64,000 nucleotides of DNA from contig NW_019775683.1 of NCBI RefSeq assembly GCF_001039355.2, positions 180,739-244,738 on the forward strand. Direction: 5' to 3'. Each line of letters opens with the position of its first letter. Position 1 is the stretch's first letter. Shown here one piece after another: positions 23,771 to 36,020 of the stretch. Position numbers and translations under genes: made by a program. The stretch comes from Lingula anatina (Eukaryota; Brachiopoda; Lingulata; Lingulida; Lingulidae). The notes beneath the pieces were generated by a model. It was not told where the DNA came from. It made no database searches and worked only from the letters and a program-made list of their open reading frames with translations.

Positions 23771-23904
23771 CAACGGGTGCTCTTGCTGAATGCAACCAGA
23801 TTATCAGATTAACACGCCGTGCGATCGACAGCTTTTCTGTATTCTACTCATGAGAAGGCGTGTTAATCTGTTTATCTGATTGCATTCAGCAGGAGTTCCT
23901 GTTA
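23771..23904. repeat. Long hairpin (fold-back MITE relative)
   Basis: The core arms 23785-23818 and 23857-23890 are 34-base inverted repeats with a few mismatches (GCTGAATGCAA...AACACGCC against GGCGTGTT...TTGCATTCAGC) around a 38-base loop. Weaker pairing extends about 14 bases further outward. The loop word 'cagcttttctgtattctac' recurs at about 35893 in 'cagcttttctgtactctac', and 'gttagatcgatctagg' follows, linking this to the AGATCGATC fold-back family at 10.4 and 41.9 kb. Confidence 0.75.
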
Positions 23905-24989
23905 GATCGATCTAGGCACGGAAGTTGCATTGGGAACGAGCCCCAACAACATTGCCAACTTCTCCCCAAGTGGCTTTCACGTACCGAGGTCCACCGTGAT
24001 GAACTCGAGCGTCGATAAATCTTAATATGTCACCAGGGGTTGTGAAGCAACGAACCGCGGCTAATCCCGGGTGGATATTTATCAACATCTTAAGCGTTAA
24101 TTCCTGAAAATCTCTTCAACTGAGAGCCTTTCATCTAAATCTTCAAGACATTAATAAGGTTTCTGAGAAGAATCTAGGAGAGAGCAGACGGTTTGATGTC
24201 CTTACGCGTCCACGGGTTGACTGAGCCATTCAAAAATCATCAAATAAATTGCCATTGTTACTAGGAGGGAATGGATTTAGCACGCACGTTTCAAAGCAAA
24301 TAAGAAAGAACTGATAGGTTCTGGTGAAGAAGGGAGAAAAAACATTAAGCCACCCATAGAACCGACCGTGCTGCAAAAGTGTTTAAAATAATATGAAATG
24401 CAGTTTGCCATTGCCTCTGGTGCATAGATGTCAAAGAGTATACAACGTTTCTAAGACGTGTTTAATCTCCTTAGGAGTGATTTACTTTTTTCTACTTAAA
24501 CATAACCAAATGAATTTATCCATTGCGTCATTTGGGGTTGCTCTGGGACATTTCAAAGTACGATGTTCACTGCATACTTCACAGGTTTGTTATCCAGAGC
24601 ACCACGCGCATGGCCCCGATAGAAGGCCCTTAATATGTATAAAAAACCGTATACCCCATTCAACCACGTCAGTCATACATGTAAGCACATAAAGCCGGGG
24701 GAAGGGAATAAAGGGTCCTGTACAGGTTCATATAGCTTCTATTACAAAGGGTCCTCAAGGTGGCCCCAGAAAGTTTATTTTTTCTTTGAAAAATTTAAGA
24801 GAGCATGGGGGATTCAGTATTGTGGATGACAAACATATTTACATGGGCAAATATATATTTGCAGGCGTTTGATTATTGATCGTTAACCTGTCGGCGACCT
24901 GTCTGCATGGTTTACACATCAAAATACAGAATATCTGTCCCCTATTCACCTTTGAGTGAATATAATAGAGCAGCGACACAGTGTTGATT

Positions 24990-25410
24990 CACGATTCTCT
25001 AGTGCCTGTAAAAAGCCCTCGAACACTGTACACGTTAAAGAAGAGCTTCCCGACATTACGACTTTATGACAAGCCCCAAGTTTCTCCGTTCTTATTACTG
25101 TAATGGCAGATCCAGGATTTTGCTAAGGTTGGGGGGAGGGGGGGGGGGGAGGGAGAGGCACAAGAAAATAAAGGTATCATACCGCCCCTAGCAAAATGAA
25201 AACTTTGAAACAATAACTAATATTTTGCAGCAATGATCTTATTTCATTAAGCGCGTGCCTGTAAAAAACTTAAAAAGAGTTCACGGATTTCACGACTTTG
25301 TGACAAGCCCAAGTTCCTGTACTTATTATTATTATTATTATTATTACTATAATGGCAAATCCAGGATTTTGCTAAGGTTAGGGGGGGAGGGATAAAAAGA
25401 TCAAGGTATC
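24990..25410. repeat. Diverged tandem duplication with G-rich tracts
   Basis: 25000-25170 and 25253-25410 share the ordered words 'gtgcctgtaaaaa', 'acgactttgtgacaagcc' and 'aatccaggattttgctaagg', each followed by a G-rich run. The second unit has gained a (TTA)n expansion. The 'ggcagatccagg' words resemble hAT-like MITE termini. Confidence 0.6.
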
Positions 25411-26893
25411 TTACTTTAATATGTAGGATACATGGATAAATGTTATTTTGAGAAGGGGTAAGGGTGTACATTTGGAGCTAAGACACCTCTTAACAAAAAC
25501 TATTTTTTTAAATAACCACTTTATTGTTTAATCTTGAGATACGTAAAACACTTGCATTAAAGAACCAATAAACTAAAATACCATGACGTGCAAGCCTATA
25601 TTATAGATAGAAACCCATGCACCGGAAGTTGATTGACCGCTGACTGCTTGCTGTTGTTTTATTTGACACAAAATATGAAATGAATTACAAACACCCACAT
25701 AAGGGCTACAGTAGGATCCGACATTATATTGGTTCGGTTCAAAATCTGTTAAATGTGTCTTACACGTTCACTTACATTGTACTTGAAATCGAAACCAAAT
25801 GTCTTACGAGTATGTGAAAAGTATGTGAGAAGTCAACTAACGTCTGGTCTTCCATTTAATAAGCGTTAACTTATACATGAGATGTTGTGTCCATTTCCAG
25901 AAAGGAGTTGTTTACTTCCAGAGATGCGTTGGAGTGATGCGGTGTTATGTGGAGTATCCAATAACACACCCATCGCTATCATCCCTGCATGAGGTCTTTC
26001 TCAAGCCCGATCTCTCGAGCGAGTTATCACCGGAACTCTTCAAATCTGAGCAATCATGGAACATCTTTACTATACATTTACGTTATTTCTTCAAAGAAAA
26101 TTCCTTTAAAAAATCGAGACCAGCCCTCATTTTTTTCCAATGTTAAGCCAATGGCTTAATTAAAACTATAACTCAGTATGGATATTGAGTCCTAGATTTA
26201 AACCATCTCTGCTTTGAAATTCTAAAGGTACATGTACTTGACTGTACGTAAAACGTCATCGGATTGCCACGCCGATGCCACTCTTGATGAAGATTGACGC
26301 CGTATGAAATAAGTCGGTTTCACCCAACTTGTCAACGTCAACCATTAAATGAAATGATGTAAGTACAGCAATTCAATATAACAAAATCAATGAAACACAA
26401 TGTATTAATATCAATGACCATACAATTTATCTCCGTTTGTTCTTCGTGTTGAGCATTGCTGTTATTCAATGACTACAGGCCGTGTAGCTGTACCCCCCTT
26501 CTCGCCCCCCCTTCCCCCCATTGCCAGTACAGTCATCGTATAAACATGTACACTACTGCACAAAAAATGAACAATATGTTCACGTACATTTTTACAGGTG
26601 AATATTGAAAATACAACAATTGCCAAATACACATCTTCACATATAAAAACTATACATACATGTGTACACAGAGCTATGTAACTGTATTTACAATTTACAA
26701 CCTAACAATTCAAACGGTTTTGCATTTCCAAAACATGCTTCATTTAGCTCACAGCCCTGTCTTTTCGAAAAATGCTTGGTTTGTGTAGGTAATATTTGCA
26801 AGTAAATTGTTCTTAAATGAGCTTAAAAGCTGAATATACAAGGGAATTCCACTTTTCAAATGTACATGTACTTGTTTAAACCCACTGGGCCTA
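25411..26893. other. Gene-free stretch
   Basis: AT-rich sequence with repeated 'gtacatgtac'-type words. No domain, splice context or repeat family could be supported here. Confidence 0.5.
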
Positions 26894-28551
26894 GGGGAAG
26901 TTTGTTGTTCACTACCATATGGTCATCTTGAGATTTCCACTTGGAGCCAGTTTCATCAGTTGGTTAGCCCATACTATATATAGAATTGCCCATTGGATAT
27001 AATTATAATTCTCGATTGGCTGATTTTATCTACTAGAAGCTCGTCTCGCTGTTACAAAATTGGTCAAAGGCGAGGGTACCGGACGATAGCCATTTTAAGT
27101 AATAGCTAGCATTGTCAAGCGTTGACGAAAGTGGGCCATATGCACCATTAACAGGTGTTCACTAAAGGTTTATAAACAAAATCTTTCAAACCGTCAGATA
27201 GCCATAAAGGTCAAACACACTTGATAAACATTTCACCGGCTGTATTACTGAGTCTGCCCGTCTTTATCTATCATTTGTTCACGGGCACGGGCTCTTTACG
27301 AAAAAAAATTAGCAAATTACCTTGTTAAAACTTGAGACATGTGAAACACCTGCAGTCGAACACCTTAGACACCCAAAATGCCAGATGTGTATCTACTAAT
27401 ATTAAGTAAATATTCATGTACCAGAAGTTGAAACTAAATACATGAGATAGACCACACAGAGCAAAACCAACCATAAAATACTATAAAAATACATTCTTCC
27501 AATTTTTGAGAACCCGTCTGCATCTATTTCAGCTTCAAAATTGGATTGCTTGCGGAAACGGCAATTGAAAGGGTACGCTTTGTGTACAAACAAGTATTAC
27601 ACCACCGCCTTGGTAATGGGATTTTGAAAGGGTAGATGGATCGTTTATACAGGTTGATTTTGCTGTTGCACTCGACTTTTTTTAAGAAGAAAGCTAGCTT
27701 AAAAGATTTACTGTTACAGACAGATGTAACCCGGTTCGATTCTGCAAAAGAGCCAGAGTCCGAACTTGGTCTTAAGTTTAAGTCAAAATTAGTCTACATT
27801 TACCGAGGATACATCGTCAGGATATATACTAATTAAATGAAGTGTTGTCTTCTCTACAGCATGATGGAAACGGCCGATGTTGCCGACCAATACTAACTCA
27901 AGTGATAGTTACTATGACTTTATTTTAAATTGAAATAGACCTATTTTTGTCAAAAATGTGTTTATCTGAAATTTAAATAGACCTGTTTTTGTTAAAAATG
28001 TGTTTATCTTAAATTGAAATAGACCTGTCTTTGTCAAAAATGTTAAGACTGATCTTTCAGCTAAAATACGCATACATATCAGTACCGTGGGATATTGGAG
28101 AAGGTTGAATTTGTCTGAGAAGAATGTTATTCTTTGTTTATTTTCAATTTTTAATTTCTATCGAGCAGAAGCAGAAATTGTGTATGGCATGTGTGTGTCC
28201 AGTTTCTTCTAATACTTTTGTTGTTCGTTTATGTTCATTCTTTAGTGGGCGCTTTGACAGAGATTAATCAATGCTGGACATTAGTTGTTTACCTTCATAA
28301 TTGGTATGAAAGGTTTGTTGCCTATCTCTTCAAGGTCAGACGGCATTGTTTTGTTGTCTGACACTCCTGCATCTAAAAGAATGTAATCGTTTTCAAGGAG
28401 AATCCCCAACCTAAGCAGTATCACTTTATTTCTATTGATGTTTATAAGGAAGAAGAGGAAATGAAAAACGGTACCTTAATTAGATCTCATATAAGATACA
28501 TGTGTATTCGAGCAGTCGACCTCCAGCCCACTTCACTCCTACTTTTATGTT
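26894..28551. repeat. Near-identical 1658-bp copy 1 (probable assembly duplication)
   Basis: It matches 28553-30210 at a constant offset of 1659 bases with only about four substitutions noticed by eye (for example 'gagatttccac' versus 'gagattttcac', and 'ctgcatctatt' versus 'ctgtatctatt') and no indel. A single N at 28552 separates the copies exactly. The unit has no recognisable gene; its longest frame (27636-27836, 66 codons) is repeated unchanged at 29295-29495. A 42-bp motif repeats three times at about 27926-28050. Confidence 0.9.
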
Positions 28552-28552
28552 N
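28552..28552. other. Single-base assembly gap (N)
   Basis: One N placed exactly between two copies of the same 1658-bp sequence. This is the pattern expected when two overlapping or allelic contig ends are laid end to end with a minimum-size gap. Confidence 0.95.
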
Positions 28553-30210
28553 GGGGAAGTTTGTTGTTCACTACCATATGGTCATCTTGAGATTTTCACT
28601 TGGAGCCAGTTTCATCAGTTAGTTAGCCCATACTATATATAGAATTGCCCATTGGATATAATTATAATTCTCGATTGGCTGATTTTATCTACTAGAAGCT
28701 CGTCTCGCTGTTACAAAATTGGTCAAAGGCGAGGGTACCGGACGATAGCCATTTTAAGTAATAGCTAGCATTGTCAAGCGTTGACGAAAGTGGGCCATAT
28801 GCACCATTAACAGGTGTTCACTAAAGGTTTATAAACAAAATCTTTCAAACCGTCAGATAGCCATAAAGGTCAAACACACTTGATAAACATTTCACCGGCT
28901 GTATTACTGAGTCTGCCCGTCTTTATCTATCATTTGTTCACGGGCACGGGCTCTTTACGAAAAAAAATTAGCAAATTACCTTGTTAAAACTTGAGACATG
29001 TGAAACACCTGCAGTCGAACACCTTAGACACCCAAAATGCCAGATGTGTATCTACTAATATTAAGTAAATATTCATGTACCAGAAGTTGAAACTAAATAC
29101 ATGAGATAGACCACACAGAGCAAAACCAACCATAAAATACTATAAAAATACATTCTTCCAATTTTTGAGAACCCGTCTGTATCTATTTCAGCTTCAAAAT
29201 TGGATTGCTTGCGGAAACGGCAATTGAAAGGGTACGCTTTGTGTACAAACAAGTATTACACCACCGCCTTGGTAATGGGATTTTGAAAGGGTAGATGGAT
29301 CGTTTATACAGGTTGATTTTGCTGTTGCACTCGACTTTTTTTAAGAAGAAAGCTAGCTTAAAAGATTTACTGTTACAGACAGATGTAACCCGGTTCGATT
29401 CTGCAAAAGAGCCAGAGTCCGAACTTGGTCTTAAGTTTAAGTCAAAATTAGTCTACATTTACCGAGGATACATCGTCAGGATATATACTAATTAAATGAA
29501 GTGTTGTCTTCTCTACAGCATGATGGAAACGGCCGATGTTGCCGACCAATACTAACTCAAGTGATAGTTACTATGACTTTATTTTAAATTGAAATAGACC
29601 TATTTTTGTCAAAAATGTGTTTATCTGAAATTTAAATAGACCTGTTTTTGTTAAAAATGTGTTTATCTTAAATTGAAATAGACCTGTCTTTGTCAAAAAT
29701 GTTAAGACTGATCTTTCAGCTAAAATACGCATACATATCAGTACCGTGGGATATTGGAGAAGGTTGAATTTGTCTGAGAAGAATGTTATTCTTTGTTTAT
29801 TTTCAATTTTTAATTTCTATCGAGCAGAAGCAGAAATTGTGTATGGCATGTGTGTGTCCAGTTTCTTCTAATACTTTTGTTGTTCGTTTATGTTCATTCT
29901 TTAGTGGGCGCTTTGACAGAGATTAATCAATGCTGGACATAAGTTGTTTACCTTCATAATTGGTATGAAAGGTTTGTTGCCTATCTCTTCAAGGTCAGAC
30001 GGCATTGTTTTGTTGTCTGACACTCCTGCATCTAAAAGAATGTAATCGTTTTCAAGGAGAATCCCCAACCTAAGCAGTATCACTTTATTTCTATTGATGT
30101 TTATAAGGAAGAAGAGGAAATGAAAAACGGTACCTTAATTAGATCTCATATAAGATACATGTGTATTCGAGCAGTCGACCTCCAGCCCACTTCACTCCTA
30201 CTTTTATGTT
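28553..30210. repeat. Near-identical 1658-bp copy 2 (probable assembly duplication)
   Basis: Second copy of 26894-28551, after which the sequence continues uniquely ('gtcttcatgcatggg'). The low divergence resembles heterozygosity rather than an old duplication. Confidence 0.9.
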
Positions 30211-32462
30211 GTCTTCATGCATGGGTCCAGTGCAGCTGAATATAGCGCCCATCCTACTGAATTTTGCTGCCACCTTGTTTAAACTAAAAACGAACTTGTC
30301 ATTCGTATGGCCCTTTCAGAATTCTCCAACAACCTTTGAATTCGGATTCCATAAGATTCATATCGGAATGTAGAGGGTTTAAGGTTCATATGGATCCTGT
30401 GTCGTGATTTTTGGCACAAAGCGTACAACTTTACGTAGCTTACTTTTAATTTAGCAAATTGTAATATCTGTGAGGGGGTGGCGGGGATTGAGGGGGAACT
30501 ATTTAGAAAAAAATAGGGACAATAGGTGGTTGGGGGTGATTAATGTAACCCTTCCCCCTGCTACCCTCTCCGATGGCTGATACTGGTGTTGTTGTTGTTG
30601 TTGTGTGTGTGTGTGGGGGGGGGGGGGGTTCCCATTCCTTCCATTATCAGCCCCGGTTCCCCATCCTATGCCACAGCGCTAAAACTGGAAAACGGTCTTA
30701 ACTGAAAGCCATGAACTTCGGATCCGAGACGTTCTAGAATTATTTCGTAATCTGGTTATTTGCACGAGTTGTCCTTGGCACCCAGACTTTAAAGATTAAG
30801 TTAGTGATAGTTATTGGCAGCTCCGTCCACCTTGCAGACGTTCATTGCCATACTTATTATGGGTATTATTTTTCTCCTAGGTATACAACTAATCAGCTTT
30901 GTCAAGATTGCAGACATATTTCCTGGACATGATTGCCTGGACAATAACGGCTTATTCTTGTTGCACGTATGTAAATACATGCACGTAACTTACACCTGTG
31001 TCCATCATTTAGTCAGACACAAGACGGTAACAAAATCTTGAAATTTTTTCGATTTTTTTCTATTATTTATTTTATGTATTTATTTATTTATTTTTGCCAA
31101 GGGGATTATTGGCAAGCCTGTTTCTTGGGCAATGTTGAAGTATAGCAATGATGAGTTACATACAGCAGACCTTGAGTTAATTGCAAAACCGTGATTGCCG
31201 TGATCTTTGCTGTGCTTTTTTTTCTCAAAAAAATCAGGACGTTCCAGTATCGATGTTCAAACTATAAAAACTATTAAAAACAGAAAATTGGAATACTAAG
31301 TTATAAAATAATGAATGAATAATATAGATGAATGGTTAAATGAAAAGACAAAAGCATGGGCTTGATGAAAATGCCCCTTGCCATATATCTGTCCTGAATT
31401 TTTCTCAACCCGTTCAGTTTAACGGGAGTTTGTAATCAAGCGTGAAAAACCTTATAATTTGAACCAAAGTTGTTTAATTTCAACCTATTTGAACGCAAAT
31501 AAAACCATCCTCATTTTTTCTCTATCGATGGCAATCGACATCCGAGTTAATATCTTGTTCAATAATACTTACGATTGCGTGTACTTTCATCTACCCTTTC
31601 ACTGCCAAGCTAGCGCTATTGTTACACCCGACCTTTGCCATTTGACTAAGATTTCGTAAAAACCTGTCTCCCGTAAGCCTTACAAACATACGCTCTTACT
31701 GAGGATAGCCTACCGACTATGTATGTGAAATTTTAAAGTAAACAATCAAGAAAAATCGCGCGTGAGAGATAAACTGCTGAAGATTTTATTCTGATAAAGA
31801 AGATAGTTTGACACCGTAGCTTCCCCGAGATTCTATCAGTATTAGAGGCAGAGGTCGAACAGGAAGTAGTGATGGTTTATTTAAAAAAAAGATAGAGTAC
31901 GCCTACGCAAATCGTTTTGTTGATATGTGGTTAATTACCGCCTAGGTTTGTGTTTAAGGTTCGCCTCCGTGTGTAGATTTCCAACCGCGTACCTCTCAGA
32001 GTCAATGCAGAAATCGACTAGAGCAATTACAACGGCTTCCTCCACGAGAACAGAGACAGAAAACGGCCAAGCGCCACGATGGTATTTGATTTAGAAACAT
32101 GATCAGCGAGCAGGACGGAATGAGGTTCCTAACTTATTGCCAATACTTCTCGCCAGGCATGTGTTTCACACTAATTACATCGCAGATGCTGAAAACATCG
32201 ACGGTAATGTCTTTCTGTGGTTTTAATGCGCTCACACTGTGGTGTAGTGCTAAACACTGTATCTGTTTTGGAAGGATAACAGTAGCGTTATTTTCATTGA
32301 CATTTTTACTCTACCAGTCCCTACCAGAAGCTGTGACTAAAAAGAAAGAGTGACGTGTCATTTCGAACGCGGATTCGTCGTTTAATAGCCCGCACCGAAA
32401 CTAGAGGAACACCGCCTTAAAATTTAGCGACACATGACAAGCTCCCTCTTACGTGACAGTGA
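30211..32462. other. Gene-free stretch
   Basis: No supportable gene. G-rich patches lie at about 30473-30536, with a GT/G tract at about 30592-30630. Short chance frames such as 30814-31041 have no domain. Confidence 0.5.
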
Positions 32463-32741
32463 CAGTATTTGACCAATGAGAATCAAGTTCCGGTTCGAAG
32501 ACTGTCAAGCATACGAGGTGATCTCCACGATCACTCAATCACTGCGCACAGTTTGAGAAATGAGATCTTAAGCGACAAGACGTCACAGAACTCGTTCCGA
32601 GACAAGGGATTTACTGTCAAAGACAGCACACGAAGACAAACGGTTCTCGGAATCCGTGTATATCCTGACGGAGATACATTTGATTATTCTTCAGGGGAAA
32701 GTAGAGCAGACAGAGCAAGGTGCCCGTGCAGAGACAACTAA
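32463..32741 (+). CDS. Candidate terminal exon, unknown protein
   Basis: An open frame begins directly after an in-frame TGA (32460-32462), contains a possible acceptor 'gtgacag' at 32459-32465, and runs about 92 codons to TAA. The residues are balanced and hydrophilic (for example VPVRRLSSIRGDLHDH and LGIRVYPDGDTFDY) with mixed third-position use, unlike the low-complexity chance frames nearby. There is no good polypyrimidine tract, no upstream partner exon and no recognised domain. It could equally be chance. Confidence 0.2.
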   Translation, partial: QYLTNENQVPVRRLSSIRGDLHDHSITAHSLRNEILSDKTSQNSFRDKGFTVKDSTRRQTVLGIRVYPDGDTFDYSSGESRADRARCPCRDN

Positions 32742-34248
32742 TTAAGTGACCTGTTCTTCGCTTCAGTTGGGAATTGGCTTTAGTTAGGGACATGAGCCTA
32801 GCAGCATGACCGTGAGTAAAGTGATTTTCTACACTCATTTATCAAATTTGTTTTTTCTTTTGTTTTTCCGTCTTCGCATAAAGTAATCTTGTTACTTATT
32901 AATTCATATCAATTAAGGCCTTGTGTACATACTTAACTTTAAATCAGGTTTGGGGAATTTTGAGGATATAGCGTTGAGATGAAATTTATCGAAACCGATA
33001 GCACACTAAAGTTACACTTGAGACTGAGCAGTTATTAAAAAGGGAGTCATTTTATAAACAAAATTTTGATATCAAAAATGTACAACCGACCATCTGCAGA
33101 CTGGACGGCATATTAATGTGTTAAACATGTTTGTTTCTTATCTCATGATTGTATAGGAATGTTTTTATGAATACTACACTAACGAAAACATTCTATCGCG
33201 TACAACATGTGTCGATCTTATTTAATACTTTCTTATCGTACGTGATGGAGAAATACATGTGCTCTCGCTTATCTTATTGAAACTGTAATTGGAAACTGGA
33301 ATTCCAAGAAAGATGCAAACATTTAAATCATCCTCCGTTTGATTTCTCTTTCTGTGTCTTTCTGCGTTTGTCTGTCTGTCGCTCTGTGTTTTGTCTTAAC
33401 CGCAAATGATACTCGGCTGGTTGACGGGAGAGGAGAACTTTTAAATATCGGTCAAGTTCATGCTGGTTTCGTTTCTTTTGATCATTATTTTGATATTATC
33501 ATTTGCCTGGTATATTTTCTGCGACCCGTGATTTTGAATCAAATTTGTTCATGATTGAGAAATAAATATTCATATTTTACGCAATTAGATGTATGTATGC
33601 CTCATGTATAGAGGTAAGCGACCATCTATCTGTACTGTGTGCACATTGTATACATCTGTCTTAATTATTAATTTTTAATCATTAGTTGTCAACCCCCTCA
33701 GGTAATTTAGATTAACCTGTTTTTCTATACCTCTGATTTTCTTCCCGTGGTTACCTAAATTCTCAAGTGTCCAATTATTCGTTTTTCTCTCGGATAATAT
33801 TTGATTGACATTTAATTCCATTATCCTTGGTCTGTGATGCAATTAGGTTTCTTTGTCTTGTGGGTGTTAAGTGGGTTAGATGCCCTTTCACTAAAACGCA
33901 TTTTATCCATGGGATTTGGTGATTTACTTTGTACTTTCGTTCCGTAAGTGGGTTGCTTCATTTAACACACCGGCTTTGTGCTGTCGTGGCCTGCCCTCTT
34001 TAGGAAAATGAGTCTACCGTCGACTCTGCCTACCTCATCGATGTATAACCCTTCGGAATGGATTTTTTCTTTTGTATTTGCCAAAACTTGGATGAACATT
34101 GACTAACGTTACTCGAACAAATCTGTCCCCGTGCGTCGGTGTTAAGAAGAGTCTGCTGTATATAGATTCAAAGATTGTTCAGATACAAAAAATACTCGCG
34201 GATTTTATTAATTAACGTTGCTGTAGAATTAGCTAGGGTTGTAATGAC
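32742..34248. other. Gene-free stretch
   Basis: AT-rich sequence without a recognisable gene, repeat or RNA. Confidence 0.45.
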
Positions 34249-34252
34249 CCCC

Positions 34253-34292
<40 letters not shown>

Positions 34293-34299
34293 GTGTGTT

Positions 34300-34371
<72 letters not shown>
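34249..34371. repeat. Compound (CT)n-(GT)n-(GA)n microsatellite
   Basis: About 40 bases of CT, then a GT block, then about 38 bases of GA. The outer CT and GA blocks are complementary, so the locus can fold into a hairpin with the GT block in the loop. The open frames across it on the + strand are artefacts of the repeats. Confidence 0.95.
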
Positions 34372-34373
<2 letters not shown>

Positions 34374-35404
34374 GTGTCTTTCATTAATCTTTATATGCGG
34401 AGGGTTAAAGTGTGCATGCGGCCTGTGTTTCTGTGGAAAAATAACGTGTAGAGAGCTGCTCTGTTGGGTGTCATATATTACTAGCGCTTACGGTATAGTC
34501 AAACATACATGTACTGTTACGTGATACATTTGCGGTTTTATTCGTACAGCCTTATCACGTTTCTTCTTAGTCTCAAATTCTTATTACGCTGGGGTAACTT
34601 TGTACCACTTTAATCCAAAAGAGTGTGCTTGTGAAAAACCTTAGCCGGGGACGCGTGGGCGCGAAAGTTTAAGACGCATGCCCGTTATCTTTAGGATTAC
34701 TCACCAATTTACTGTAGAACACATTTGATAATTCTCAATTCCTTGATGCCTCGAAGAGAAGATAAAATTGACCATTTTATAACCTTGCAGTGTTTTGGAG
34801 TCATGTCAGTCATGTCTGAAAGACAGGGTTGTTTCCAAGGCGCCAAAATCATTATAAAATACAAAATGAGACACCAGAACCGAAAATTATAAAACAATTA
34901 TTCCGCACGAATGTCAAGAAATGTCTTTGACAATTCAACTTCGAATTTCTAGAAATTGTCAATGACGCCAGGAAATTTGATATAAGTCTATGCGACTTCC
35001 ACGCTTTTAACGCGCCACTCCCACGGGAGACACACGTACCTTCAATTCGTTTTGGGATTATTTAAAGGACTGACATTTCTCACGTCGTAATCTAACGCGG
35101 TAGGGTCACGCCATTTTGTTACGTTGTTTCACTCCGATTGCTGGATCATCTATCGTTAAATACCACTTGCACGCCCTCTGGTGGTTTCATATTCAGGAAC
35201 TAATGGAGTTGGATGAAAGATGATATCAATAAATGAGGACTGCACATTCTGTACATAACGGCCAACGGCCAAAGTAGAAGTAATTTGATACTTTGAAGTC
35301 CATGTGGACAAACCACGTAGAAAAGAAGACCACAATTCTACAGTATAACACTTAACTGCAGTGCCATTATTATAATTTTTTCATATACAGGGAGTTGACA
35401 GTAT
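34372..35404. other. Gene-free stretch
   Basis: No gene, repeat family or RNA could be supported in this stretch. Confidence 0.45.
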
Positions 35405-35690
35405 GGGCTGAAGGGAAGTTTAAAGAAACGCCCTGCAGCCTTTGGCCAGTTGACCGCTTAACCATTCCACCTCTTGCTTAGAAAGCACAGGCACGGCTTA
35501 TACAAGAACGTCACAGGTCTTTATTAGATTTTAAATATAGCTTAAAGTGTGTTTGAAGAGTAGTCTGAAGAGCAGTTTAAAGAGCCGCCCTTCAACCCTT
35601 AGCCATTTGACCGCTTGACCACCCCTCCCAGCCTGTTGCCCAGAAAGCATGGATACGTCTTATGCAAGAACGTTACAGGCCTTTGGCGAG
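35405..35690. repeat. Diverged tandem repeat, spacing about 161 bp
   Basis: 35405-35525 and 35567-35690 share in order 'agtttaaagaaacgccctgcagcc'-like (here as two short blocks), 'gttgaccgcttaaccat', 'agaaagcacaggcacggc' and 'caagaacgtcacagg', with many substitutions. It lies just upstream of a fold-back MITE relative. Confidence 0.6.
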
Positions 35691-35839
35691 GGTGGACGTT
35701 TGCATGCTTTTAATCCGTTTATGGCAACAAATCCAAAATTTGCAGGAATCGACTTAAAGATGAGTTTAAGACTCCATTCCCAAAGACACCATCGGTCGAC
35801 GTTGGTTGACCCAACTCTGCGAGGGCACTGGCTAAGTGA

Positions 35840-36020
35840 AATCAGAATACTAAAGGCAGGTCTCCTCTTGTTCCCAACGCACTGGTATCACCATCAGCTT
35901 TTCTGTACTCTACCCAGTACCAGGAGACGGCTTATCATTCAGTTAAGCTGATTGCAGTCAGCGAGAGTCCCCGCAGAGTTTGGTCGATCCACGTAGACCC
36001 ATGGTGTCTATGGGAATGGG
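35840..36020. repeat. Fold-back MITE relative (degenerate)
   Basis: The loop-like word 'cagcttttctgtactctac' and 'gctgattgcagtcagc' match the hairpin at 23771-23904. The right part, 'tttggtcgatccacg' and 'tatgggaatgggaccc', resembles the ends of the AGATCGATC elements at 10371 and 41910. The left boundary is not clear. Confidence 0.5.

Noticed and set aside
27636-29495. Identical 66-codon frames at 27636 and 29295 as a conserved gene pair
   Set aside because: Identity is explained by the probable assembly duplication around the N at 28552.
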